11,844 bases of DNA from Sporisorium sorghi (Eukaryota > Basidiomycota > Ustilaginomycetes > Ustilaginales > Ustilaginaceae): NCBI GenBank assembly GCA_023212695.1, contig JALCCG010000362.1:1-11844 (forward strand). The letters run 5' to 3'. The notes below the pieces were generated by a model. It was not told the origin of the DNA. It saw only the letters and a list, made by a program, of their open reading frames with translations, and did no database searches. Of this stretch, positions 5,323 through 11,844 are shown one piece after another. The translations under genes were made by a program, and so were the position numbers. Every line of letters starts with the position of its first letter. Position 1 is the stretch's first letter.

Positions 5323-6213
5323 ATGTCACACCCACACCCCGCTCAACCACTCCGCCACCTCCTCACGTCTCTCCTCCTCTTCAGTCCAACCCGGCTCGAC
5401 CGGGCCCAAATCTCACCCGACCTGCTCATGCGCCACCGCATGCTCAGCCTGCCCCCAAACACACCGCCAGCTTACGACTCCCCCGAATCCGACACCTTCT
5501 CCACCACCAGCCACCTGTCAATATCGGACGAGGAGCGCATCGCATCGCAGCACGCTTTTGTGGAATGGCTCTCACGTCCACCCGTCGAACTCAACCTCTC
5601 TGCCATCGATGTCGCCGCGACTGCCAACAGCTTTTTCGCAAGACGCTTGACGGCGATACGCGTCGCGCAGCGCGCTGTTGAGGATCCGATCGACGTCGAT
5701 AGCTACGAGGTCATGTGCTGCGATACGTGGCACGGTGATAGACGGATGTTGGTAAAGTTCCCGCCGCATATGGACGGCGAGGATCTGTATATGATGGTAG
5801 TGGTGGGCGACGAGGGTGAGATGCAGCTGGACAATCTGTTTGCGACTCAGCAGGTCGTCGTGCAGGAGGGCGGGCTTCATCGCTGGACGGAGGCGTGCAC
5901 TGCCAGAAGAGAAACGGGGGATCGAGAGGAAGGGGCGGATCAGGGAGCAGAGTACATCAACGACGCGGACGATTTCTGGGCTGGTTTTTCGCATGATGAC
6001 GACGATGGTGGTAGAGCGGAGGGGGAGGTGAGAGGGGAATGTGCGGGGGAAGCGAATGTAGCAGATGGAAGGGAGGCAGCGACGGAGCAAGAAGCGGCGA
6101 TCAAGGACATCATTCGCGGCGCATACACTCTGCATCGCTCGATACGGCCGTCTAGCGGCGACGAGGTAGAGGACTTTATGAGGCTCGTTCGGTCTGCCAT
6201 CGGTACGGCCTGA
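5323..6213 (+). CDS. Conserved-looking fungal protein of unknown function
   Basis: I do not recognise a named family. The 296-residue reading starts at an ATG in good context (AAG before ATG, A at -3); the frame continues upstream into promoter repeats. Visible features: a Pro/Ser-rich N-terminal part with a PPAY motif (48-51), a WW-domain ligand of the Rsp5/Nedd4 kind; a folded-looking middle (about 70-190) with EERIASQHAFVEWLSRPP and a beta-like MLVKFPPHMDGEDLYMMVVV (142-161); an acidic aromatic stretch DADDFWAGFSHDDDD (214-228); and a C-terminal helical pair AIKDIIRGAYTLHRSI...VEDFMRLVRSAIG (259-294). Ascomycete proteins of unknown function, as I recall them, combine an acidic DDYW motif with a similar C-terminal helix pair, so a common fungal family is possible. 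No signal peptide or membrane segment is clear. Codons switch from C-rich to G-rich around 5680. Confidence 0.75.
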   Translation: MSHPHPAQPLRHLLTSLLLFSPTRLDRAQISPDLLMRHRMLSLPPNTPPAYDSPESDTFSTTSHLSISDEERIASQHAFVEWLSRPPVELNLSAIDVAATANSFFARRLTAIRVAQRAVEDPIDVDSYEVMCCDTWHGDRRMLVKFPPHMDGEDLYMMVVVGDEGEMQLDNLFATQQVVVQEGGLHRWTEACTARRETGDREEGADQGAEYINDADDFWAGFSHDDDDGGRAEGEVRGECAGEANVADGREAATEQEAAIKDIIRGAYTLHRSIRPSSGDEVEDFMRLVRSAIGTA

Positions 6214-6334
6214 CCTCTCTGTCTACCACTACATCAATGCGACACCGCACTCAGGCGCCAACATACACAGTCACGGCATCACACTCGATTCACATTCGCA
6301 AACAACACATCGGATTCATCGCCACGCACCACGT

Positions 6335-7864
6335 CTAAAACATCGGACCCTGCTGATGCGCCACACTAAACCCGCTCGGATCCACACTCTCATACTGCCT
6401 CTTCAACTCCTCATACCACCCATACGTCTCGAAGACGTTCTGACTCGCATCCACCTCGTTCAGCAGCAGCGGCAGCCCTTTGCTCGACGGATTCTCCTCG
6501 ATCAACCGCAACCTATCCCTTTCCAGCTGCTCCGGAAACGCGGTCGTCCCAGGCGCGAGTGTATTCGAGAACAGCCAGTGCGCATACCCCCTGCCGTTGC
6601 GCGGGGGCGAGAGCGCGTTCCCACCTGCGCGGTATCCCTGCTCGACCTGATGCGCGCGCACAGGCGTGAGCGAGAGGAACGCCGAGTCGAGCACTCTTTC
6701 GTGCGTGTGCAGGAACGACGTCACGTTGGACCACAGCGAGAGGTACGTTGATGCAGAGGGGTACAGCGAGCCGCCCATCCACTTGTACGCCTGGTCCGGC
6801 TTCCACCCGAGCGGCGTCACCTGCGTGGCGTCCCAGTAGCTCAGCGGTTTCACGTCCGCCACTACGCCTTTGATCGACAAGTACGCATAAAACACGCGCT
6901 CGAACTCGCGCTGCGTGCCGCGGTAGAACAAGAACGTCGTGCCCACCCACATGCTCGTGCCGTCGCGCTTGACGAACCCGACGTTCGCGAGCACCGTCGC
7001 GCGCGGATCGTCTTCTGGCTCAGCGGTGAACTCCTCCGTCAGGCGCACCATCTCGTCCATGCCTGCATGGTCGAAGGAGAGGAGCATGCCGCCGAACCAC
7101 CGTTTGTCCGTCTTGTGACCCGTAGGGAACGCACGCAGGGTGTAGCGCGTGACGACGCCGACGCGGCCGCCGCCGCCCTTGACCGCGCGCAGCAGGTCCG
7201 GATCCGTGTGCGCGTCGACGTGGCGCACGGTGCCGTTGACAAGCACGATCTGCGCAGCCACGATGCCATCGCACGCGTACCCGTGCTGCGGGGAGATGAT
7301 GCTGAGCCCGCCGCCGAGGAGCAGCCCTGTGCCCACGTGGCCGACTCTCCCGCCCAGCGGAGCAACACCGTGCGCGGAGGCCAGCGCGTAGATCTGCTCC
7401 CACCGCAGCCCGGGCCCCACCTCGACCACCTGCGCTTTCGGATCGAAAGCGAAATGCACCATGTGGGAAAGGTCCACCAGCACGCCCGAAGAGACGCCGT
7501 CCCAGCCCGCCATGCCCGTATGCCCACCCGCGCGCACCGCGTACTTCGCACCGTGCTCGAACACGCTTCGCATCACAGCCGCCACGTGTTGGGTCGTGGT
7601 GGGCTGCACGATGCACGCCGGCCGCAGGACGTTGTTCAGCGCATTGAAGCCCGCGGTTTGCACGGTTGTGTATGCTGTCTCGTCGTTGGAGGAGGATAGT
7701 GACGGGGTGAGGATGGCCGAGGGCGGGAGAGTGTGGGCGAGGTCGGAGCAGACGGCGGCTGCGGAGGCGGCGCCGTCTGCGCCGTCTGCTGTCGATGTGG
7801 TCGACGAGGTTGGTGTGATGGCAGCAGCGGCCGAGAGCAGCGTGAAGAGGAAGGAGAGGCGCAT
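6335..7864 (-). CDS. Secreted FAD-linked oxidoreductase (VAO/PCMH and berberine-bridge type)
   Basis: A 509-residue flavoenzyme. The N-terminus MRLSFLFTLLSAAAA is a classic signal peptide, so the protein is probably secreted or vacuolar. The FAD domain shows RAGGHTGMAGW (111-121), where H115 is the expected covalent flavin attachment site, then PGLRWEQIYALA (151-162), GHVGTGLLLGGGLS (175-188) and GGGGRVGVVTRYTLRAFP (230-247). The position of the second, Cys linkage of bicovalent enzymes is V174, so a single covalent bond is expected. The C-terminus has the berberine-bridge pattern NEVDASQNVFETYGWYEEL (469-487) and DPSG (495-498). NGT (210-212) and NVT (380-382) are possible N-glycosylation sites. 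Members oxidise sugars, alkaloids or secondary metabolites; the substrate cannot be read from the sequence. The start has A at -3. It is divergent from the APH-like gene at 8407. Confidence 0.9.
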   Translation of the reverse strand: MRLSFLFTLLSAAAAITPTSSTTSTADGADGAASAAAVCSDLAHTLPPSAILTPSLSSSNDETAYTTVQTAGFNALNNVLRPACIVQPTTTQHVAAVMRSVFEHGAKYAVRAGGHTGMAGWDGVSSGVLVDLSHMVHFAFDPKAQVVEVGPGLRWEQIYALASAHGVAPLGGRVGHVGTGLLLGGGLSIISPQHGYACDGIVAAQIVLVNGTVRHVDAHTDPDLLRAVKGGGGRVGVVTRYTLRAFPTGHKTDKRWFGGMLLSFDHAGMDEMVRLTEEFTAEPEDDPRATVLANVGFVKRDGTSMWVGTTFLFYRGTQREFERVFYAYLSIKGVVADVKPLSYWDATQVTPLGWKPDQAYKWMGGSLYPSASTYLSLWSNVTSFLHTHERVLDSAFLSLTPVRAHQVEQGYRAGGNALSPPRNGRGYAHWLFSNTLAPGTTAFPEQLERDRLRLIEENPSSKGLPLLLNEVDASQNVFETYGWYEELKRQYESVDPSGFSVAHQQGPMF

Positions 7865-7975
7865 TCTGAAAGTCTTCGAAGAGCGAGCGTGGGCACCGAA
7901 GCACGATGCGGCTGATCAGCGGGACACAGCAGGGCATAAGATTGCGCGGGAGGAAGACCCACCAACTAGGTGCTT

Positions 7976-7981
7976 CTTATA
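7976..7981 (-). promoter_or_regulatory. Candidate TATA box of the FAD-linked oxidoreductase
   Basis: The - strand reads AGTGTATAAGAAG here, 112 bp upstream of the ATG. The distance suits a fungal promoter with a leader of about 80 nt. However, an out-of-frame ATG at 7937 would then be near the 5' end of the mRNA, so either the start site lies downstream of it or a leader intron removes it; a TTTCAG acceptor-like sequence sits just before the main ATG. Confidence 0.3.
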
Positions 7982-8250
7982 CACTTTCCCACCTCGAACG
8001 AGTTGCAAAAGACGCACTGCAACGCGGGGCCAAGCGACCCATGCAACCCCCCTCAGCTGTTCACTTGAAACTTCACTTCCACCTCGACACCAAACTCACA
8101 CTCACCGCGTTTCATAACCTTCGAGACGTGTGTCGTCCCGGCGAACCTAATGGCAGGAGGAGCGAGTTTGCTCGAGCCTCGTACACGGCACGACATGCCC
8201 CGAACGCCAGCCACCTCGTCCAAAGCGCAAGCCCGGACCGTGGCCTGCAG

Positions 8251-8258
8251 CACGTGAC
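8251..8258. promoter_or_regulatory. CACGTGAC E-box-type motif
   Basis: A perfect CACGTG palindrome with the AC flank lies 149 bp upstream of the APH-like ATG. CACGTGAC is bound by Cbf1/USF-type bHLH proteins in fungi. A single occurrence is weak evidence. Confidence 0.25.
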
Positions 8259-8406
8259 AAAGTTGCGTGCGTGTCTGAGCTGGCTTGGCCTGAGACCAAC
8301 TCACTCGGCTCACCGTCTCAACCCTCTCACCACTATCCCTTTTGCTGCTGGCCCTCGCGGCAGCAGCTTTTTTCACCCACCCTTCTGCAATTCACTAAGG
8401 CATAGC

Positions 8407-9264
8407 ATGTCGCGAGAGCTGAGTTCAGTGTACAACCAGCCTTGGGTTGCAGAGGCTGTAGTCCAGCGCCTTGGCAGCATATCGTCTCACGTTGAAGTCC
8501 ACGAGTGCAGCTTCACGTATGAAAGGCTCTACGCTAAGGTCACGGTAGGCACGGAGCTATGCTTCGCCAAGCTTGCACGTACTGACGCTCAGTTCCTTAG
8601 CTCTCCTCGAGGTCATGCAGTGCTGTCTAACTCGGTGCTCAGGTTGCGCAACGAATACGAGGCCATGCACCAAGTAGCACACAGTACCACCATCCCGATC
8701 CCTAGAGTCCTCGCATTCTCCGATGACGCATTCAACCCGTACATCGTGCTTGAGTACGTCGACTCCAGGCCCATGAGCAAGCTCACCGACCCGAGAGAAG
8801 TCGAGCTTTGCATCGAGCAGCTCAAGCGCTATCTGCGCCAGCTTAGCGAGATTACAAGGCCCGAGCCTAGCGGCGTGGCCGGACCCTTGGTTCCACCGTC
8901 GAGGCTTGCGATCTCGCAGTCCGAGTTCTCCAAGCTCGTGGCATGGGATCAAGTGCGTCCCAAGCGTGGTCCTCCTCTATGCCACGGTGACCTAAGCAGA
9001 CACAATGTACTCATCCACCCAACGCAGCCTCAAGTCGTGTCAGTCATCGACTGGGAGTACGCCGGCTACTATCCTCGCCAGTTCGATCCACTCTATGCCG
9101 CCGATGCATGCGGCCATGTACGCGTTGGTGCCACCGTCTTAAGCCCTCGGGACTATGGCGACATGTGCGTCAAGCTGACCGCGATGCACAGCAGTGGAGC
9201 CACGCTTGGACAAACAATACAAGCGCAAGCGAGACGCAACAAGAACGCAGAGCATATCCCGTGA
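8407..9264 (+). CDS. APH-family (aminoglycoside phosphotransferase-like) kinase-fold protein
   Basis: A 285-residue protein of the fungal APH/choline-kinase-like superfamily. K55 in LCFAKLA is the likely ATP-binding lysine. E83 or E85 in RLRNEYEAM is its helix partner, and IPIPRVLAFSDDAFNPYIVLEYVD (96-119) is the typical strand-hinge part. CHGDLSRHNVLIHP (192-205) is the catalytic loop with D195 and N200, and VIDWEYAGYYP (213-223) holds the metal-binding D215. All residues expected for phosphotransfer are present. The C-terminus after the DWE motif is short (about 65 residues) and ends in a basic tail. Fungal members are numerous and their substrates mostly unknown, so the family name does not imply drug resistance. 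The start at 8407 (A at -3) fits where the domain begins. Codon choice looks more even, with more A/T-ending codons, than in neighbouring genes. Confidence 0.82.
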   Translation: MSRELSSVYNQPWVAEAVVQRLGSISSHVEVHECSFTYERLYAKVTVGTELCFAKLARTDAQFLSSPRGHAVLSNSVLRLRNEYEAMHQVAHSTTIPIPRVLAFSDDAFNPYIVLEYVDSRPMSKLTDPREVELCIEQLKRYLRQLSEITRPEPSGVAGPLVPPSRLAISQSEFSKLVAWDQVRPKRGPPLCHGDLSRHNVLIHPTQPQVVSVIDWEYAGYYPRQFDPLYAADACGHVRVGATVLSPRDYGDMCVKLTAMHSSGATLGQTIQAQARRNKNAEHIP

Positions 9265-9404
9265 TCATGCGAGCTTTCTCCGGCATCCTCACTCACTCCC
9301 CCCATTCCACTTAGCGTCGCACCCACACCCACAATCGAACACACCAGCACACATCCACTCCACAAGCCATCAAGTATGAACGAAACTGAAATGAAAGTGC
9401 ACGT
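9265..9404. other. Convergent 3' spacer between the APH-like gene and SNX41
   Basis: This 140-bp tail-to-tail spacer is C/A-rich (ACCCACACCC-like repeats near 9318-9334) with no recognisable gene. The 3' UTRs of both genes probably lie in it and may overlap. Confidence 0.5.
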
Positions 9405-11327
9405 CTACGACCGCCTCCTCGCGCCCGTCCCCGCCCCGGGCGTACCCACCCCTTCCCTCTCCCTCCTCGCCAAACTGCTCTCCGGCATCCCTGCCGGCTT
9501 CTCCACCGCATCAATCTCGTGCTTGGCCTCCTTCCAGTTGTCCAGATTCGCCTGTGCAAACTCGCGGTGCATCTTGGCAAAGTCGAGCATCATCTCTTTG
9601 AGATCACTCACTTTCTGCCGCTGGAACCGGTCCAGGTCCGCTTGGATCGCCGTGGTGGCGTAGTGCAGGTCGTTGGCGGTGAGCGAGAGGCCTTCTTCAA
9701 GCAGAGAGATTTCCTCACGAAGCTTGGAGATGTTGCTGCGTCGCGAGGCGTCTCGATCGACGTCCATTACGCTTTGGAACGTGTGTGTGATGGCGCCGAG
9801 CAGGCCGTAGCCGGTCGAGCGTGACGAGGATCGTTTCGAGGGCGAAGAGGGCGGAGACGTCGGGCGCGATCTTGCACTGCTACCTCCGTTGGTCTCGGTC
9901 GTTGATGAAGCGGCGTCGCCGTTGCCGTTGCCGCGTCCCTTTGCGTTACTGCCACTGCCACTGTCGCCTTCCTCGCCACTCGCTCGTCCGTACACAGACG
10001 CAGACGGACGGAAGCCGGATCCCACACCGTCGCGGATACCGTTCGCATCGATGCCGCCACCCGTCACCCGACCGCCGCCGCTGACCAGCCCAGCCCCTCC
10101 GCGCTCCAACGCCTCCTCCAGCCGCTTGGCCTCGTTCTCGACCCGCTCGAGCTCTTCGAGCTGCGTCTTTTTCGCCTCGAGCGCATCCTGCGCCAGCTCG
10201 TACTGCAGATGCTTGAGATGACGCCACTTGAGCAGCTTCTGCAGGATAGCAGCAAACTGCGTGTACTCGTGCAAAGGCTCGGTGAACTTTTCTTCCCACT
10301 GCTTGAGCATCTGACCCGTGGCAATGTAGGCTGCGTCGGCAGCTTGACCGGTGCGCTCGATAGCGGTAGCAAGCTGGCCAGACTCGGTGAGCGAAAAGCC
10401 GTTCAGGATGGCGCCGAGCTCCGCATAGTCGGTGGAAGCCTCTGTCCATCGTCGCATGAGTCGACGATTGACCTTCTCCATGCTGCCCGAGAGATGGTTG
10501 GCAAAGCGGTTGGTGAAGGCTTCGGAATCGATGAAGCGCTGGTTTGGGTGTCGTAGCGAAGATACGGACGAGGGCAGCGGAAGATGGGCATATGCTGGGC
10601 TGGCATGCGGATCGGCCGGATTCTGTACGGGTGCGCGGAGATTGTTCTTGGGCAAGTGAATAAGAGGAGGCGAGGCAGTGATGTCGTTCCAGGAGTAACG
10701 ACCGTCCAAGAACTTTTGGAGCACCTCATCCCCCCGAAGCTTGGGATGGTTGTCGCATCGACGCAGGAAACTCTGGAGCATGCGTTTACGACGCGCAATG
10801 ATGGTAGCATCCTCCTTTGCTTTGCTCTGCTTGGCTGCATAGTCGCTCAGCGTATGTTTTGAGGGAATCGGCGCAATTATGATGGTGGGATGCAGCCGGA
10901 TAAGCGCTTCGCGTAGTGCCTCGAACTCCGAATACCTCCTCTTTGCTTCCGTGGTGCCGTCTTGAATGACATAGACGATAAAAGACGAGCCGCCGTCTCC
11001 CGACTTTTGTGCATCGACGATCTCGATGATGGACGGCGGTGAGGCAAACGTAGCGCGATGGGCGGAAGAAGGGGAAGACGAACGGTTGACGTTGGAAGAC
11101 GGATCAGCTGAGGCCGACATCTGTGCGCGCGAAGAAGAGCCGGTCCAGCCCTGATCGTCGTCATCCTCTTGAACGCCGTTCGAGGTAGGTGGACGAGGAG
11201 CGTCATTGGCGCCATTCTGCAAGGACGAGTGCGAGGATGCTGCTGATGCTTGGTTCGCTCCGGATGGTTTACTTTCGTCGTCGGGGATCTGGAACGGGTT
11301 CATGTCGTCATTGCGTCCCGAGCCCAT
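9405..11327 (-). CDS. SNX41: Sorting nexin of the fungal Snx41/Atg20 group (PX-BAR)
   Basis: A 640-residue PX-BAR protein. A disordered N-terminus with an NPF tripeptide (10-12) precedes a PX domain at about 98-210: IIEIVDAQKSG, then RRYSEFEALREAL (130-142) with the PI3P-contacting Arg/Tyr, APIPSKH (152-158) and RRKRMLQSFLRRC (179-191). The BAR region begins near 265 (FTNRFANHLSGSMEKVNRRLMRR) and runs to about 408. It is then interrupted by a Gly/Ser-rich gap (about 409-530) and resumes as long helices at 531-607. This interrupted BAR is typical of Atg20/Snx41. A short hydrophobic segment GYGLLGAITHTFQSVMDVD (506-524) inside the gap may be a membrane-binding amphipathic helix. In yeast these proteins pair with Snx4 on endosomes to recycle SNAREs and support selective autophagy. 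The start has A at -3 and G at +4; M9 is an alternative. The protein could be Atg20 rather than Snx41; one gene often covers both in basidiomycetes. Confidence 0.88.
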   Translation of the reverse strand: MGSGRNDDMNPFQIPDDESKPSGANQASAASSHSSLQNGANDAPRPPTSNGVQEDDDDQGWTGSSSRAQMSASADPSSNVNRSSSPSSAHRATFASPPSIIEIVDAQKSGDGGSSFIVYVIQDGTTEAKRRYSEFEALREALIRLHPTIIIAPIPSKHTLSDYAAKQSKAKEDATIIARRKRMLQSFLRRCDNHPKLRGDEVLQKFLDGRYSWNDITASPPLIHLPKNNLRAPVQNPADPHASPAYAHLPLPSSVSSLRHPNQRFIDSEAFTNRFANHLSGSMEKVNRRLMRRWTEASTDYAELGAILNGFSLTESGQLATAIERTGQAADAAYIATGQMLKQWEEKFTEPLHEYTQFAAILQKLLKWRHLKHLQYELAQDALEAKKTQLEELERVENEAKRLEEALERGGAGLVSGGGRVTGGGIDANGIRDGVGSGFRPSASVYGRASGEEGDSGSGSNAKGRGNGNGDAASSTTETNGGSSARSRPTSPPSSPSKRSSSRSTGYGLLGAITHTFQSVMDVDRDASRRSNISKLREEISLLEEGLSLTANDLHYATTAIQADLDRFQRQKVSDLKEMMLDFAKMHREFAQANLDNWKEAKHEIDAVEKPAGMPESSLARREREGVGTPGAGTGARRRS

Positions 11328-11844
11328 CTTGGAGCTGCTGGTGGTTGGATCGCAAGCGTCTTCGTGCTAGCTTGGTTATTGCACAGCAAAGGCTCGATCG
11401 TCGAGAATGTGACAAGCAAAGTAGCAGGATATAGCTCAACGTACTTGCGCAATCACTGATCAAGTGTTGGAGCAGCAGTATCGGGTCTGCTTCGTGTATT
11501 GGAGGCGTGCAGTAGGGCGATCGAGAGGGCGGCCAAGGAAAGAATGAGTCCGGTATAATGACTGCGAGTCGATGCAAGGTATATGGATGATGATGGTCAG
11601 AAGCTGAGTCGCGATCGAGTTGGCTGAGTGACTGCACTGCCCACCGAGACACAAGCGCGGCCAATTTCCCATCAATTTCAGAGTCGCTGCTGTGCTGCTG
11701 CACACGCTCTCGATTTTGCTCGCCTGCCCTGTGCGTCAGCCACGGAACTGACTGACGTATCGTGCGTAACTTAACACCCGTTTGCGGACAGAATCCAAAA
11801 TCAGGTCTGGTTTTCGAGACCTTTCCTTGCCAAAAACAAAAAAA
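11328..11844. other. Upstream region of SNX41
   Basis: These 517 bp contain no convincing gene; frames on the - strand reach at most 131 codons, with no domain. The region should hold the SNX41 promoter and leader. Visible elements: a possible leader intron (11367-11444), an inverted repeat CGTCAG/CTGACG (11734-11739 and 11752-11757) whose right arm continues as TGACGT, a CRE-like half site, and a 6-bp-stem hairpin AGGTCT/AGACCT (11803-11822). Composition is less GC-rich than in the genes. No tRNA or other RNA gene was seen. Confidence 0.5.
11367..11444 (-). other. Possible 5'-leader intron of SNX41
   Basis: On the - strand CGCAA is followed by GTACGT (11444-11439), a good fungal donor. AATAAC, a possible branch site, is followed by CCAAGCTAG with AG at 11368-11367. 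The interval is 78 nt, a usual fungal intron length, and ends 39 nt before the ATG. The branch-to-acceptor distance is short. The proposal rests on motifs only. Confidence 0.25.

Larger units (their letters stand above)
7865..8406. promoter_or_regulatory. Divergent intergenic region between the oxidoreductase and the APH-like gene
   Basis: These 542 bp separate two head-to-head genes. The APH frame stays open through most of it (from 7906), but that extension shows no domain and would run across the oxidoreductase promoter, so I read it as non-coding. Candidate sites are a TATA box for the - strand gene (7976-7981) and a CACGTGAC E-box (8251-8258). An out-of-frame - strand ATG at 7937 lies between the TATA and the oxidoreductase start. 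No RNA gene is visible. Confidence 0.5.

Noticed and set aside
7020..7937. 305-codon - strand frame overlapping the oxidoreductase in another frame
   Set aside because: Arg/Ala/His-rich shadow frame; the overlapping frame carries a signal peptide and all FAD motifs.
7906..8406. 167-residue N-terminal extension of the APH-like protein
   Set aside because: No domain similarity, crosses the divergent promoter, and the kinase-like domain begins normally after the ATG at 8407.
8407..9264. Aminoglycoside resistance gene
   Set aside because: The APH fold is widespread in fungal proteins of unknown substrate; nothing in the sequence points to antibiotic phosphorylation.
11803..11822. Small hairpin AGGTCT/AGACCT as a terminator or RNA gene
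   Set aside because: A 6-bp stem is common by chance and has no supporting context in a eukaryotic intergenic region.
1..11844. CRISPR array, transposon ends, tRNA or rRNA genes
   Set aside because: No regularly spaced repeats, no transposase or reverse transcriptase motifs, no B-box/cloverleaf pattern were found; the window is eukaryotic.

Overview
The window looks like a piece of a compact, GC-rich basidiomycete genome, most likely a smut fungus (Ustilaginales). Seven of eight genes read as single uninterrupted ORFs that match fungal protein families, intergenic gaps run from 15 to about 540 bases, and the sorting nexin and MPP6 proteins have the fungal architecture. The genus is an inference; no database was searched.

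Layout. Bases 1-316 hold no convincing gene but carry an unusual hairpin/direct-repeat pair, clustered ACGT cores and a short upstream ORF that overlaps the next start codon as ATGA. Then come three genes on the + strand: a PAXX/XRCC4-superfamily protein (317-1333), an MPP6-like nuclear exosome cofactor (1561-2295), and GPI2/PIG-C of the GPI-anchor pathway (2311-3273), which starts only 15 nt after the MPP6 stop. EXO5 (exonuclease V) lies on the - strand (5107-3317), convergent with GPI2 across 43 bp. It is divergent, across a 215-bp shared promoter, from a + strand gene of unknown function (5323-6213). A secreted FAD-linked oxidoreductase (7864-6335, -) is divergent from an APH-type small-molecule kinase-like gene (8407-9264, +). 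A Snx41/Atg20-type sorting nexin (11327-9405, -) closes the set, with about 0.5 kb of upstream DNA.

The genes are mostly housekeeping (exosome RNA decay, GPI synthesis, DNA repair, endosomal sorting) and do not form one pathway. Two (PAXX-like and EXO5) belong to DNA repair, but they are not adjacent and no common regulation is proven.

Most interesting points: (1) a fungal PAXX-like end-joining factor, recognised from its head-domain pattern and a C-terminal tail resembling the Ku-binding tail of PAXX; (2) the MPP6-GPI2 junction, where the MPP6 coding sequence appears to double as GPI2 promoter and leader (TATAAAA inside the ORF, and 678 nt without any ATG in any forward frame); (3) repeated sharp flips of G/C strand skew inside EXO5, made by codon choice; (4) an ATGA overlapping uORF in front of the PAXX-like gene.
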